Of a stretch of 64,000 nt of DNA, positions 10,471-19,068 are shown piece after piece. Under the pieces are notes generated by a model. It made no database searches, was not told where the DNA came from, and saw only the letters and a list, made by a program, of their open reading frames with translations. This DNA is from Bradyrhizobium sp. CB82. GTDB taxonomy: Bacteria; Pseudomonadota; Alphaproteobacteria; Rhizobiales; Xanthobacteraceae. Position 1 is the stretch's first letter. Each line of letters begins with the position of its first letter. Position numbers and translations under genes: made by a program. The DNA is taken from the NCBI RefSeq assembly GCF_029714405.1, contig NZ_CP121650.1, forward strand, positions 8,685,001 to 8,749,000. Reading direction: 5' to 3'.

Positions 10471-10656
10471 CGGCTTCCTCTGGGAATAATAGATGACTGG
10501 CTGGCCCAGGCCCGGGCCGTTTCAAACAGTGCATGTGACGCTAGTAGCCGTTTTTTAATTCTTCCTTACGCGGGGCCCGAACAATCGCCGCAAGTTGCAT
10601 GTACGGCGTGCCTAGCGCGTCGATTTGCAAGTGGATTCCGCGCGAATGAACCCGCC

Positions 10657-11010
10657 TTGCGCGCCGGGATCATCGCCACGACGTTTGAGGAGTTCATCCA
10701 GCTCGTCGTCGCCTGCCCCTATTGGCTCGACATCCTCCAATTCTCCGCCGGCGGCGACATCGTGGAGATGCGACGCGCCGCGACCGCGCTTGAGGCGACG
10801 CTCGACGACGGAGACGACATCGACGACGCTCGCGACATGATCCGGGATGCGCTCGACCTGCCCGACGCTGATGATCCGGTCGGTTCACTCTATGAAGCGG
10901 TCGCCGCGTCCGACGCCATCGTGCGCGCGACGGACGGCAGTCCGTTCACCACGCTCTTCAACCGCTTCACGATCGACAGGAATCCGATGCTGCGCAACGC
11001 GGCGGCGTGA
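10657..11010 (+). CDS. Hypothetical protein with doubtful start (possibly 5'-broken gene)
   Basis: From about 10650 to the TGA at 11008-11010 the reading frame has strongly biased GC-rich third positions, as in true genes of this chromosome, and encodes an acidic soluble peptide (FEEFIQLVVACPYWLDILQF, then an Asp-rich stretch near ATLDDGDDIDDARDMI). No ATG or GTG opens this frame nearby; the only usual start is the TTG at 10657, giving 117 residues, without a clear ribosome site. An ATG at 10646 lies in the neighbouring frame; a one-base loss between 10650 and 10657 would connect it. I cannot assign a family. Either a TTG-started gene or a recent frameshift. Confidence 0.4.
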   Translation: MRAGIIATTFEEFIQLVVACPYWLDILQFSAGGDIVEMRRAATALEATLDDGDDIDDARDMIRDALDLPDADDPVGSLYEAVAASDAIVRATDGSPFTTLFNRFTIDRNPMLRNAAA

Positions 11011-11016
11011 GGCCGG

Positions 11017-12273
11017 TTATTTCGCCCACTCGCCCTTGCGGAACACCGGCTCCTTGCTGCCGTCGGCCAAAATGCCGTCGATGTCGGTCGACGCCGAACC
11101 GATCATCCAGTCAATGTGGATCAGGCTCTGGTTGCCGCCCTGCGCCGCGATCTGCTGCGGCGTCAGCTTGGCGCCGTTGACGAAGCACTTCGAATAGCAC
11201 TGGCCGAGCGCGATGTGCGAGGCCGCATTCTCGTCGAACAGCGTGTTGAAGAACAACAGCCCGCTCTGCGAGATCGGCGAGGAATGCGGCACCAGCGCCA
11301 CCTCGCCGAGCCGCCGCGCGCCCTCGTCGGTGTCGAGCACCTTGTTCAGCACCTCCTCGCCGCGCGAGGCCTTTGCGTCGACGATCTTGCCGTCCTCGAA
11401 GCGCACGGCGATGTTGTCGATCAGCGTGCCCTGATAAGACAGCGGCTTCGAGCTGACGACGTGGCCGTAGACGCGCCGGCAATGCGGCGTGGTGAAGACT
11501 TCCTCGGTCGGGATGTTGGCGTTGCAGCTGATGCCGTTCTTGGAGAGCGAGGCGCCGCCTTCCCATTCATGACCATCGGCAAGGCCGATCGTAAGGTCCG
11601 TGCCGGGCCCGGAGTATTGCAGCGCGCGAAAACGCTTGCCGTTCAGCCAGTCGGTGCGCTCGCGCAGCGCCGCATTGTGCTGCGCCCAGTTGGCCATCGC
11701 ATCCTCGCGGTCGACGCGGGACGCCGCGAAGATCGCCTCCGCAAGCTTGCCGATCGCGATCTCCTCGGGATCGTCAGGAAATACCTGCTTCGCCCAGGAC
11801 GGGCTCGGATAGGCGATGATGTTCCAGTTGGTATCGAAATTGACGATTTTCTCCAGCGCCGGCTGGTAGGCCATGGAATTGGCCTTGCTGGCGCGCGCCA
11901 CCTTGGCGGGATCCTCGCCCGACAGCAGCATCGGATTGTCGCCGACGATGGCCAGTCGCGCCGTATTCTCCGAGAACGCCTTCGCCATGCCCTCGTAGAG
12001 CCAGCCGGCCGCGCAATCAAAACTGTTGTCGTGACCGTGGCGGTAGCGCGCCAGCGTCATCTCTTCATCGGACAGGATCGGCGTGACGATGCCCGCGCCG
12101 GCCTTGTAGGCATGCACGGCGATCCGCCGTACCAAGGGCAGCGCGATCGCCGGTGCGGTCAGCAGCAGATCCTGGCCCGGCCGCAAGCCCAGGCCCACCC
12201 TCACCGCCACCTCGGCCAGCCGGTCGAGTTTTGCGGGATCGATGGGAGTGGAGGTGTTGCGTTGATCAGTCAT
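11017..12273 (-). CDS. M29-family aminopeptidase
   Basis: A 418-residue cytoplasmic metallo-aminopeptidase of the thermophilic aminopeptidase family (AmpS/PepS/AP-T). Recognisable are the N-terminal LDRLAEVAVRVGLGLRPGQDLLL, the central EGGASLSKNGISCNANIPTEEVFTTPH region (metal-ligand Glu and His) and the C-terminal GNQSLIHIDWMIGS with the ligand Asp/His residues. The ATG at 12273 is preceded by GGGGAC and matches the family start; a longer reading to 12351 adds an unrelated leader. It stands alone on the minus strand, tail-to-tail with the 10.7-kb hypothetical gene. It would release N-terminal residues from peptides using cobalt, zinc or manganese. Confidence 0.9.
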   Translation of the reverse strand: MTDQRNTSTPIDPAKLDRLAEVAVRVGLGLRPGQDLLLTAPAIALPLVRRIAVHAYKAGAGIVTPILSDEEMTLARYRHGHDNSFDCAAGWLYEGMAKAFSENTARLAIVGDNPMLLSGEDPAKVARASKANSMAYQPALEKIVNFDTNWNIIAYPSPSWAKQVFPDDPEEIAIGKLAEAIFAASRVDREDAMANWAQHNAALRERTDWLNGKRFRALQYSGPGTDLTIGLADGHEWEGGASLSKNGISCNANIPTEEVFTTPHCRRVYGHVVSSKPLSYQGTLIDNIAVRFEDGKIVDAKASRGEEVLNKVLDTDEGARRLGEVALVPHSSPISQSGLLFFNTLFDENAASHIALGQCYSKCFVNGAKLTPQQIAAQGGNQSLIHIDWMIGSASTDIDGILADGSKEPVFRKGEWAK

Positions 12274-12974
12274 GCCGGGTCCCCTGCTGACGGGCTCTGT
12301 TCCATCTAAGTCTAGCATCGCACGGCGCAAGTGCGCGAGCCAATTGCGCACCGTGAGCCGAGATACGCAGTTTCACGCATTTTGGTTTTCAACACCTTGC
12401 CGGGGCGGCGGCCCGATTGAGCAACGCCAAGGTCATATTTCGGTGAGCCGGCGCTGCGAGCCGATGGCGCGGCTGCTTCAGCGCGGTCGCTGCGAGCCGT
12501 CATCCTGTCAAAAGTTTAATCCATCGCCACCGGCGGGTTGCTCTATCGCGACCCGCGAGGTCGTCGATCGGCTTTGCATGACGAGGCGACCTTGATGTTG
12601 CAATTTCTGCCGCCCACCTACCAGCACCGCCTGCCGACGATGCCGTCGCCTATTGCATGCAACGCTACCAGTCCGACGATCCGAGCAGCGGCACCTTGCT
12701 CGGCAATGACGGCCGCGTCATCCGTGTCCGTGACCACCTCGCCGTAACCGCTGGGGTGGCAATTGCGCCTGTGCCCACCCGCGCAAGCCCCGAATACCGC
12801 CCGGTTCCGTCGCCCCGCCACCCATCGGCGACATGGCTGGCATCTCTCCAGTTCAGAGCAACGATCGCGATTGCGATGAACCAAGAGTGCGCCTCGATGG
12901 ACTCATAGAATCCAGATCCAATTGATATTGCCGTTTCAGATGCTTGATTTCGTCGTGAGGCCAGAGTCGTCGCA
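12274..12974. other. Intergenic stretch between the M29 peptidase and the first winged-helix regulator
   Basis: Apart from the BA14K remnant at 12582-12733 I see no coding potential here. Third-position composition is not gene-like and no tRNA-like or terminator structure was found. The lower GC of 12900-12970, just upstream of the GTG start at 12975, is the likely promoter region of the regulator, but no confident -35/-10 pair stands out. Confidence 0.5.
12582..12733 (+). pseudogene. BA14K-family remnant (frameshifted, no start)
   Basis: The frame open from 12582 reads AYCMQRYQSDDPSSGTLLGN at 12648-12707, the core of BA14K-family proteins (immunoreactive small secreted proteins of Rhizobiales), which normally read as AxC-x-x-RYxSYDPxSGTYLGYDG. 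It is followed one frame over by codons for H-P-C-P-stop at 12719-12733, the expected family ending (GRRHPCP). A single-base loss or two-base gain near 12711-12718 therefore splits the gene. There is also no start codon or signal peptide upstream (TGA at 12579), and three conserved aromatic residues are replaced (Y to D, L and N). This is a decayed gene. Confidence 0.65.
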
Positions 12975-14534
12975 GTGCAGTTTCTGTTTAGCGATCATCT
13001 ACTTGACACCGACAGGCGGGAGCTGAGCCGCGATCAGGTTCCCGTCGCGGTCGAGCCGCAGGTCTTCGACCTCGTCGTTCACCTGATGCGGAATCGCGAC
13101 CGCGTGGTGACAAAGGACGAGTTGATCGACAAGATCTGGCTTGGGCGCTCGGTCTCGGAATCGACCCTGACCAGCCGGATCAATGCCGCGCGCAAGGCGA
13201 TCGGCGATTCCGGCGCGAGCCAGGCGTTGATCCGCACCGTCGCGCGCAAAGGCTTTCGCTTCGTCGGCGACGTCGAGATGCGCAACGGCCGTGATGGCTC
13301 GGCCGAGCCCGTGAGCCAGGCCAGGGAAACCCCGGGCCTGCCGCTGCCCGATCGCCCTGCAATCGCCGTGCTGCCCTTCACCAATATGAGCGGCGACCGC
13401 GAGCAGGATTATTTTTCCGACGGGATCAGCGAGGACATCATCACCGCGCTGTCGAAGCTGCGCTGGTTCTTCGTCATCGCGCGCAACTCCTCCTTCGTCT
13501 ACAAGGGCCGCGCGGTGCATATCGGCGCGATCGCCCGCGAGCTCGGCGTGCGCTACGTCGTCGAGGGCAGCGTCAGGCGCAGCGGCGACCGGGTGCGCAT
13601 CTCCGCGCAGCTCAACGACGCAACCACCGGCAGCCATCTGTGGGCCGAGCGCTACGACCGCAGCATCGCCGACGTCTTCGCCGTGCAGGACGAGATCACC
13701 GACGCCATCGTCGCCGCGATCGAGCCGCAGCTCTATGCCGCCGAGAGCTTTCGCGCCCAGCAGAAGCCGCCGGGAAGCCTGGATGCCTGGGATCTGGTGA
13801 TGCGCGCGCTATCGCATTACTGGCGTATCACGCGTGGCGACAATGCCGCAGCCCAAGAGCGGCTCGAGAAGGCGATCGCCATCGATCCGGCCTACGGCAA
13901 GGCGCTCGGCCTGCTCGCGACCAGCCATATGTTCGGCGCCCACATGGGCTGGGCCGACATGGCGGCCACTCTGCCGGTCGCGGAGCACGCCGCATTCGCC
14001 GCAGTCGAGGCCGATCGCGACGACGCCTGGGCCCATCACGGGCTCGGCTACACCCATCTGTTCCGGCGGCGCTTCGACGACGCCATCGCCGCGTTTGAGC
14101 TCGCGCTGCGGCTCAATCCCAATTTTGCCATGACGCATGCCTTTTACGGCGTGACGCTGTGCTATGCGGGCCGCTGGGAGGACGGCGACGCGGCCGCACG
14201 CCGCGCACTGCGGCTCAGTCCGCGCGATCCCTTCTCGGCGATCTATTGCGGGGTCGCCGCCTACGCGCAGTTCATCGGCCATCGCTACGAGGACGCGATC
14301 CAGTTCGCGCGCGAATCGCTCAGGCAGCGCAGCGATTTCGTCGGGGCCCATCGCGCGCTGACAGCCGCCGCCGGCATGCTCGGCAATCGCGAGCTGGCAG
14401 CCTCCGCGCTCGAGGGCCTGCGACGCGCCCAGCCCAACGTCTCCCTCGCCTGGATCACCAGCGAGCTGCCGATGCAGCGCGCCGAGGACCGGGAGCATTA
14501 TAGCGAAGGCTTGCGGCGTGCGGGATTGAGGTAG
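12975..14534 (+). CDS. Winged-helix / TolB-like / TPR regulator, first copy
   Basis: A 519-residue protein. Residues 1-97 form an OmpR/CadC-type winged helix (VEPQVFDLVVHLMRNRDRVV, then RINAARKAIGDSG and TVARKGFRFVG). Residues about 128-255 form the TolB-like domain often found in adenylate-cyclase-like and CadC-like proteins (AIAVLPFTNMSGDREQDYF, DGISEDIITALSKL, YVVEGSVRRSGDRVRI). The rest holds TPR repeats (AIDPAYGKALGLLA, ALRLNPNFAMTHAFYG, ALRLSPRDPFSAIYCG). No cyclase domain or membrane segment is present. The start is a GTG at 12975, supported by the same GTG and a similar MxFxF opening in the paralogue at 15995. Likely a cytoplasmic DNA-binding regulator; signal and targets unknown. Confidence 0.85.
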   Translation: MQFLFSDHLLDTDRRELSRDQVPVAVEPQVFDLVVHLMRNRDRVVTKDELIDKIWLGRSVSESTLTSRINAARKAIGDSGASQALIRTVARKGFRFVGDVEMRNGRDGSAEPVSQARETPGLPLPDRPAIAVLPFTNMSGDREQDYFSDGISEDIITALSKLRWFFVIARNSSFVYKGRAVHIGAIARELGVRYVVEGSVRRSGDRVRISAQLNDATTGSHLWAERYDRSIADVFAVQDEITDAIVAAIEPQLYAAESFRAQQKPPGSLDAWDLVMRALSHYWRITRGDNAAAQERLEKAIAIDPAYGKALGLLATSHMFGAHMGWADMAATLPVAEHAAFAAVEADRDDAWAHHGLGYTHLFRRRFDDAIAAFELALRLNPNFAMTHAFYGVTLCYAGRWEDGDAAARRALRLSPRDPFSAIYCGVAAYAQFIGHRYEDAIQFARESLRQRSDFVGAHRALTAAAGMLGNRELAASALEGLRRAQPNVSLAWITSELPMQRAEDREHYSEGLRRAGLR

Positions 14535-14602
14535 CGGCCCTCGTAGAAAGTCGTGTCGTCCGGCATCGACGGGCCCCGTGCCACTCGGCTCGTCCTTCGT
14601 TT

Positions 14603-15025
14603 CTACTCCTTCATCATCTCGCCGCTGCCGCCGAACTCGGCCGGAAAATCCTTCAGCTTCGGCAGGCCGTCGCGCATCGGCAACACGGTGTCGGCGTAGT
14701 TGACGTGGACGGCGGGCGTGAACGCCAGCGTCGGGATGACGGCCGTGAAGACGTCGATCAGGCCGAGCGGCGGATGACTGGTCATCAGGTGACCGCCGCA
14801 TTTGCGGCAATATTTGCGCTGACTGAGCGGCGTCTTGGCGTAGGTGGCAACGTGATCGGCGCCGTCGGTGACGCGAACGGCCTCCGGCTTCCACAGGCTG
14901 AACGCGTTGACCGGCCCGCCCGACCACGAGCGGCAGGAGCGGCAATGGCAGTAGCCCATCGCCTCCGGCGCGCCCGTCACTTCGATTGCGACCGCACCGC
15001 AGAAGCAGGTTCCGACGTGTTTCAT
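14603..15025 (-). CDS. GFA-family zinc protein (glutathione-dependent formaldehyde-activating fold)
   Basis: A 140-residue protein with the full cysteine set of the GFA/CENP-V fold: C7 and C9 (TCFCG), C26, C28 and C31 (CHCRSC), C73 and C76 (CRKCG). These bind two zinc ions. The family is named for the enzyme joining formaldehyde to glutathione, but most members have unproved substrates. It follows the MddA-like gene on the same strand after 47 bases, so the two are probably co-transcribed. It is placed between two paralogous regulators on the opposite strand. Confidence 0.87.
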   Translation of the reverse strand: MKHVGTCFCGAVAIEVTGAPEAMGYCHCRSCRSWSGGPVNAFSLWKPEAVRVTDGADHVATYAKTPLSQRKYCRKCGGHLMTSHPPLGLIDVFTAVIPTLAFTPAVHVNYADTVLPMRDGLPKLKDFPAEFGGSGEMMKE

Positions 15026-15072
15026 TTGAGTGTTCTCCTTGGACGACGCTGAGAATCAAGTTGAGGCGAAGA

Positions 15073-15861
15073 TCAAACCGACCGGCGCCAGGGAATAAGC
15101 ATCGATACGCGCTGTTTGTATTGCCGGTACTCGTCGCCGAACAGCGCCACGAGGTCGCGCTCCTCGAGCGTGATGCCGAGCAGGATGTAGAGCGTGATCA
15201 CGGATGCAAACAGCAGATGGCCCACCGTCATGGTCGGCGCGGCCCAGATCGCGATGATGAAGCCGAGATAGAGCGGATGCCGGACGAATTTGTAGAACAT
15301 GGGCGTCCTGAAACGCGGCGGCGACGGCTGCTTGTCGACGAGTTGCTGGGTGACCTGCTGCAGACCGAACAGCTCGAAGTGATTGATCAGGAAGGTCGAG
15401 GTGAAGACCAGCACCCAGCCGGCGAAGGATAGCGTGACGATGGTCACGGCGACGTCCGGATCCTGGACGTCCCATATGATCGCCGGCAGCGGTCGCCACT
15501 GCCAGAACAGGAGCAGCAGCGACAGGCTCGCCAGCAACACATAAGTGCTGCGCTCCACATTCTTTGGCACAAACTGCACCCACCACGCCTTGAAGCGCTG
15601 CCGTGCCATCACGCTGTGTTGAACGGCAAACAGCGCCATCAGGAGCAGATTGATGATGACGGCCTCGACCGCAGAGGAATCGGTTCCAGTGTCGATGCTT
15701 TTCGGCACCACCAGGCCTATGATGAAGCCGATGGCGTAGAGGATGGTCACGAGAAATACCAGGTAGGCCGCAATTCCGTACAAAAAGGCGATGAACTTGA
15801 AGACTTTTGAGCCCGCGACATCCGGGCTGATGGAATGAACTTGGTGATCCAGTTGGGTCAT
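15073..15861 (-). CDS. mddA: Membrane S-methyltransferase of the MddA/NnrU type (probable methanethiol S-methyltransferase)
   Basis: A 262-residue membrane protein with about six helices. The C-terminal half carries the motifs of isoprenylcysteine-methyltransferase-like proteins: FVRHPLYLGFIIAIW, then EERDLVALFGDEYRQYKQRV. The N-terminal half, AVQHSVMARQRFKAWW, fits MddA/NnrU proteins. MddA methylates methanethiol to dimethyl sulfide with S-adenosylmethionine, and homologues are known in Bradyrhizobium; NnrU itself is a nitric-oxide-linked relative. The ATG at 15861 has GGAG eight bases upstream; a longer start at 15912 is possible. It is first of a two-gene minus-strand unit with the GFA gene. 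The gene symbol is by family resemblance. Confidence 0.72.
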   Translation of the reverse strand: MTQLDHQVHSISPDVAGSKVFKFIAFLYGIAAYLVFLVTILYAIGFIIGLVVPKSIDTGTDSSAVEAVIINLLLMALFAVQHSVMARQRFKAWWVQFVPKNVERSTYVLLASLSLLLLFWQWRPLPAIIWDVQDPDVAVTIVTLSFAGWVLVFTSTFLINHFELFGLQQVTQQLVDKQPSPPRFRTPMFYKFVRHPLYLGFIIAIWAAPTMTVGHLLFASVITLYILLGITLEERDLVALFGDEYRQYKQRVSMLIPWRRSV

Positions 15862-15994
15862 AGACAGCTCCGTTGTGCCGAACGATCGGCACTCATTGGG
15901 TCGCTGCACCATGCTGGTTCGGACCTGCCTAAGCTTTTCCGAACGATTTATTTTCGCCTGAGATGACGCTGATTTTTGCTTGAGACGACGAAAC

Positions 15995-17530
15995 GTGCGA
16001 TTTCACTTTGAAAATCACGTGCTGGACTGCGACCTGCGCGAGTTGACGCGTGACGGTGCTCCGGTTCCATTGCAGCCGCAGGTCTTCGATCTGCTTGTGC
16101 ACCTCGTCACGCAGCGCGGCCGCGTCGTCACCAAGGACGACCTGATCAGCCAGGTCTGGGATAACCGCATCGTTTCGGACTCTGCGCTGAATAGTCGCAT
16201 CAACGCGGCGCGAAAGGCGCTCGGCGATGACGGCGCGGCGCAGCGGTTGATCAAGACCATCCCGCGCAAGGGTTTTCGCTTCGTCGGCGAGGTGCTGGAG
16301 CAGACACTGGCACCGCCCGCGGCCAAGGCGCCACGGAGCGCGCCCGAGCGGCCGACGATCGCGGTGCTGGCGTTCGAGAACATGAGCGACGACCCCGAGC
16401 AGGACTATTTCTGCGACGGGATCGCCGAGGACATCCTCACAGCGCTGTCGAAGGTGCGCTGGTTCCTGGTGATCGCCCGCAACTCGTCCTTCACCTACAA
16501 GGGACGCGCGGTGCACATCAGGCAGATCGCCGACGAGCTCGGCGTCGGCTATGTCGTCGAAGGCAGCGTGCGCAAGGCCGGCGGTCGCGTGCGGATCACT
16601 GCGCAGCTCAACGATGCCGTCACCGGCAGCCACATCTGGGCCGAGCATTACGATCGCGACCTCGGCGACGTCTTCGCCGTGCAGGACGAAATCACCAACG
16701 CGATCGTCGCGGCGATCGAGCCGCAGATCTACGCAGCGGAAAATTTTCACGCCCGGCGCAAGCAGCCGGCGAGCCTGGACGCCTGGGACCTCTTGATGCG
16801 AGGACTGTCGCACTACTGGCGCGTGACGCGGCAGGATCATCTGATGGCGCAGGCGCTGCTCGCGCAGGCGATCGCGATCGATCCCGGCTACGGTCAGGCC
16901 CAGTCGGTGCTGGCAGCAAGCCACATGTTCGGCGTGCATCTCGGCTGGGCGGACCTTGCGACCGCAGCACCAATCGCGGAAGCTGCCGCGCTCGCCGCGG
17001 TCAAATGCGACCATGAGGATCCCTGGGCGCATACGGCGCTCGGCAGCGTCTATTTCTCGACGCGTCGGCTCGACGACGCGGTGTCGGAGTTCGAGCAGGC
17101 GCTCAGGCTCAACCCGAATTTCTCGCTGGCGCAGGGCTATTACGCGCTGGCCCTGTCCTATGCCGGTCGCTCGCGCGACTCGTTCGAGGCGGCGCAAAAG
17201 GCCATCCGCCTCAGCCCGCGCGATCCGTCGCTCGCGATCTACTACGGCATCGCCGGCTATGCCCGCTTCACCGAACGCCGCTATGACGAGGCGATCGCAC
17301 TTGCCCGGGAGGCGATCCGCCACCGCGGCGATCTCACCGGCGCCTATCGCGTGCTCGCGGTCTCGGCCGGAATGGCCGGCGATCAGGAACTCGCCGCAAC
17401 CGCCTTGCAGGAGCTGCGCCGCACCCAGCCCAACATCTCGCTTGCCTGGATCGCGACGCAACTGCCCTGGCGGAGCGGATCGGATCGCGAGCATTATCTG
17501 GAGGGATTTCGAAGGGCGGGGTTGGGGTAG
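15995..17530 (+). CDS. Winged-helix / TolB-like / TPR regulator, second copy
   Basis: A 511-residue paralogue of the gene at 12975, with the same order: winged helix (residues 1-97, LQPQVFDLLVHLVTQRGRVV and RINAARKALGDDG), TolB-like domain (TIAVLAFENMSDDPEQDYF, DGIAEDILTALSKVRW, YVVEGSVRKAGGRVRI) and TPR repeats (ALRLNPNFSLAQGYYAL, AIRLSPRDPSLAIYYGI). Similarity runs end to end, including the closing RREHYxEGFRRAGL-like tail, so this is gene duplication rather than domain sharing. The GTG at 15995 is chosen by alignment with copy one; TTG at 15980 would add five residues. It may be regulated with, or regulate, the divergent mddA-GFA unit whose start lies 134 bases upstream. Confidence 0.85.
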   Translation: MRFHFENHVLDCDLRELTRDGAPVPLQPQVFDLLVHLVTQRGRVVTKDDLISQVWDNRIVSDSALNSRINAARKALGDDGAAQRLIKTIPRKGFRFVGEVLEQTLAPPAAKAPRSAPERPTIAVLAFENMSDDPEQDYFCDGIAEDILTALSKVRWFLVIARNSSFTYKGRAVHIRQIADELGVGYVVEGSVRKAGGRVRITAQLNDAVTGSHIWAEHYDRDLGDVFAVQDEITNAIVAAIEPQIYAAENFHARRKQPASLDAWDLLMRGLSHYWRVTRQDHLMAQALLAQAIAIDPGYGQAQSVLAASHMFGVHLGWADLATAAPIAEAAALAAVKCDHEDPWAHTALGSVYFSTRRLDDAVSEFEQALRLNPNFSLAQGYYALALSYAGRSRDSFEAAQKAIRLSPRDPSLAIYYGIAGYARFTERRYDEAIALAREAIRHRGDLTGAYRVLAVSAGMAGDQELAATALQELRRTQPNISLAWIATQLPWRSGSDREHYLEGFRRAGLG

Positions 17531-17626
17531 AGCGCGGGCACAACCCGCCCGTCGTACCCCCGCCTTCGGCTGGACCCGAATCAGCGTTAGTGCATTCACA
17601 CGATCGACCGCGTGGACTGGAGTGAT

Positions 17627-17947
17627 ATGACGGGCCCCGAACTGAAGCAATTGCGCGCCGACCTGTCGGAGGCTCTCGGCCGGGAGCTCACGGTCGCAGA
17701 CATGGCCAAGCTGTGCGGCTTGCCGGCCGCGAGCGGGACCGTGACGATCCGGCGCTGGGAGGTACGCGGCCCGAGCGCGCAGGCAGCCAAGGTGCTCGGC
17801 GTGCTCGCGATGGCGAGCGAGCGCTATCCGATCCTGGAGAAGTTCGACATCTTCGATCGTCACACCATCGCGGAGAAGGAGCGGCCCGCGCAGCGCGAAA
17901 AGTTTCGCCAGCAGATGCGCGAGGAAGTGCGCCGGCGTCTGGCTTAA
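17627..17947 (+). CDS. Small HTH-like DNA-binding protein
   Basis: A 106-residue protein whose N-terminal half looks like a Xre-type helix-turn-helix (ELKQLRADLSEALGRELTVA, then DMAKLCGLPAASGTVTIRRW with the 'recognition helix then RRWE' pattern). The C-terminal half is charged and probably helical (EKERPAQREKFRQQMREEV). The ATG at 17627 has GGAG four bases upstream; a GTG at 17612 is a weaker alternative. It follows the second TPR regulator by 96 bases on the same strand and could belong to its transcript. Target unknown. Confidence 0.65.
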   Translation: MTGPELKQLRADLSEALGRELTVADMAKLCGLPAASGTVTIRRWEVRGPSAQAAKVLGVLAMASERYPILEKFDIFDRHTIAEKERPAQREKFRQQMREEVRRRLA

Positions 17948-18171
17948 CAAAAGACGGCCGGTCGGCCTCGCAAGCGCGCCGCGTTAAGCCTTCCTTCAGC
18001 CTTTCTTAACCCGCCGTTAGGCACGAAAAACATTTGCCGGCCAAGACGTTGGCTTGGCGGCGACTGTGCCACGCATGTGACAGCATTTTAGTCAAAAGCC
18101 CGCTATCTGCGAAAGCAACGACAGTGCGACAAGCGCGCCTGCCGGGAATGAAGTGTTGGAGTAAGAAGACG

Positions 18172-18903
18172 ATGAAGAAGACTCTGTTCGCGACCGTTGC
18201 GCTGCTCTCCGTGAGCGCGGCCGCGCCCGCCGTTGGTGCCGATCTCGGCGCCCGCCCCTATTACAACAAGGCGCCTCAACCGGCTTATGTCGCGCCGATC
18301 TACAACTGGACCGGCTTCTATTTCGGTGCGCATCTCGGCGGCGCGTTCTCGAGCGACAACAATTTCAACGGGCTCTCCACCGGCAACAACAGCAACGGCC
18401 GCTTCCTCGGCGGTGTCCAGGTCGGCGCGGACTGGCAGTTCCACCCGAACTTCGTGGTCGGCGTCGAAGGCCAGTACTCCTGGCTCTCGGGAAGCGTCGG
18501 CGCGGTGTTCCCGAGCGGCTACGCCTACACCAACGACCAGCGCGGGCTCGGCTCGATCACCGGCCGCGTCGGTTACACCTGGGGCCCGGGCCTGATCTAC
18601 GTGAAGGGCGGCTATGCCTATTCGGACAACAACGAGACTGTGAAGCTGGGCGGCGCGCCGGTCGCGTTCGCGATCTCGGGCGATCATCGCAACGGTTACA
18701 CCGTCGGTGGCGGTCTCGAGTACATGTTCGCCCCGAATTGGTCGGCCAAGGCCGAGTACCAGTACTACAATTTCGGCAGCGCCACCTTCACCGCTCCGGC
18801 CGCGCTCGTGCCGGCCGGCAGCTTCACCACCGACGATCACACCGTGAAGGCAGGCGTCAACTACCGCTTCAACTGGGGCGCCCCGGTTGCCGCGCGTTAC
18901 TGA
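18172..18903 (+). CDS. Outer-membrane beta-barrel protein (Omp31/RopB-like porin family)
   Basis: A 243-residue outer-membrane protein. Residues 1-23 are a signal peptide (KKTLFATVALLSVSAAAPAVGA). The mature N-terminus has the family opening YNWTGFYFGAHLGGAFS, and alternating strands continue through TGRVGYTWGPGLIYVKGGYA and LEYMFAPNWSAKAEYQYYNF to the closing strand VKAGVNYRFNWG, an eight-stranded barrel as in OmpA-like and Omp31 proteins of Rhizobiales. The ATG at 18172 begins the signal peptide. A strong intrinsic terminator follows 25 bases after the stop, so it is a single-gene unit. Confidence 0.92.
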   Translation: MKKTLFATVALLSVSAAAPAVGADLGARPYYNKAPQPAYVAPIYNWTGFYFGAHLGGAFSSDNNFNGLSTGNNSNGRFLGGVQVGADWQFHPNFVVGVEGQYSWLSGSVGAVFPSGYAYTNDQRGLGSITGRVGYTWGPGLIYVKGGYAYSDNNETVKLGGAPVAFAISGDHRNGYTVGGGLEYMFAPNWSAKAEYQYYNFGSATFTAPAALVPAGSFTTDDHTVKAGVNYRFNWGAPVAARY

Positions 18904-18927
18904 TCGCTAACCACAACTGATCTTGCG

Positions 18928-18961
18928 GAAGGGCCGGCAGTCTTGCCGGCCCTTCTTTTTT
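18928..18961 (+). terminator. Intrinsic terminator of the outer-membrane protein gene
   Basis: A perfect 12-bp stem (18928-18939 with 18944-18955), loop GTCT, followed by a run of six T. It lies just after the stop codon of the gene at 18172-18903. Confidence 0.92.
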
Positions 18962-19068
18962 CGTCCCGTGGAAAGAGCGCAAGCAATTGCGGCACTTGCG
19001 ATTTTTTAACTCGCTACTCCGATACTGCCGCCCGCAAAACATAAAGTAATCGGCGTGGGGGAATCTTG

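Noticed and set aside
12272..12595. Small open frame of 107 codons upstream of the BA14K relic
   Set aside because: Poor third-position bias, overlaps the M29 peptidase start and has no domain; noise.
15929..17950. A 673-codon open frame on the minus strand opposite the second TPR regulator
   Set aside because: It mirrors a gene with well-defined winged-helix, TolB-like and TPR blocks; the product is arginine-rich and unlike any family.
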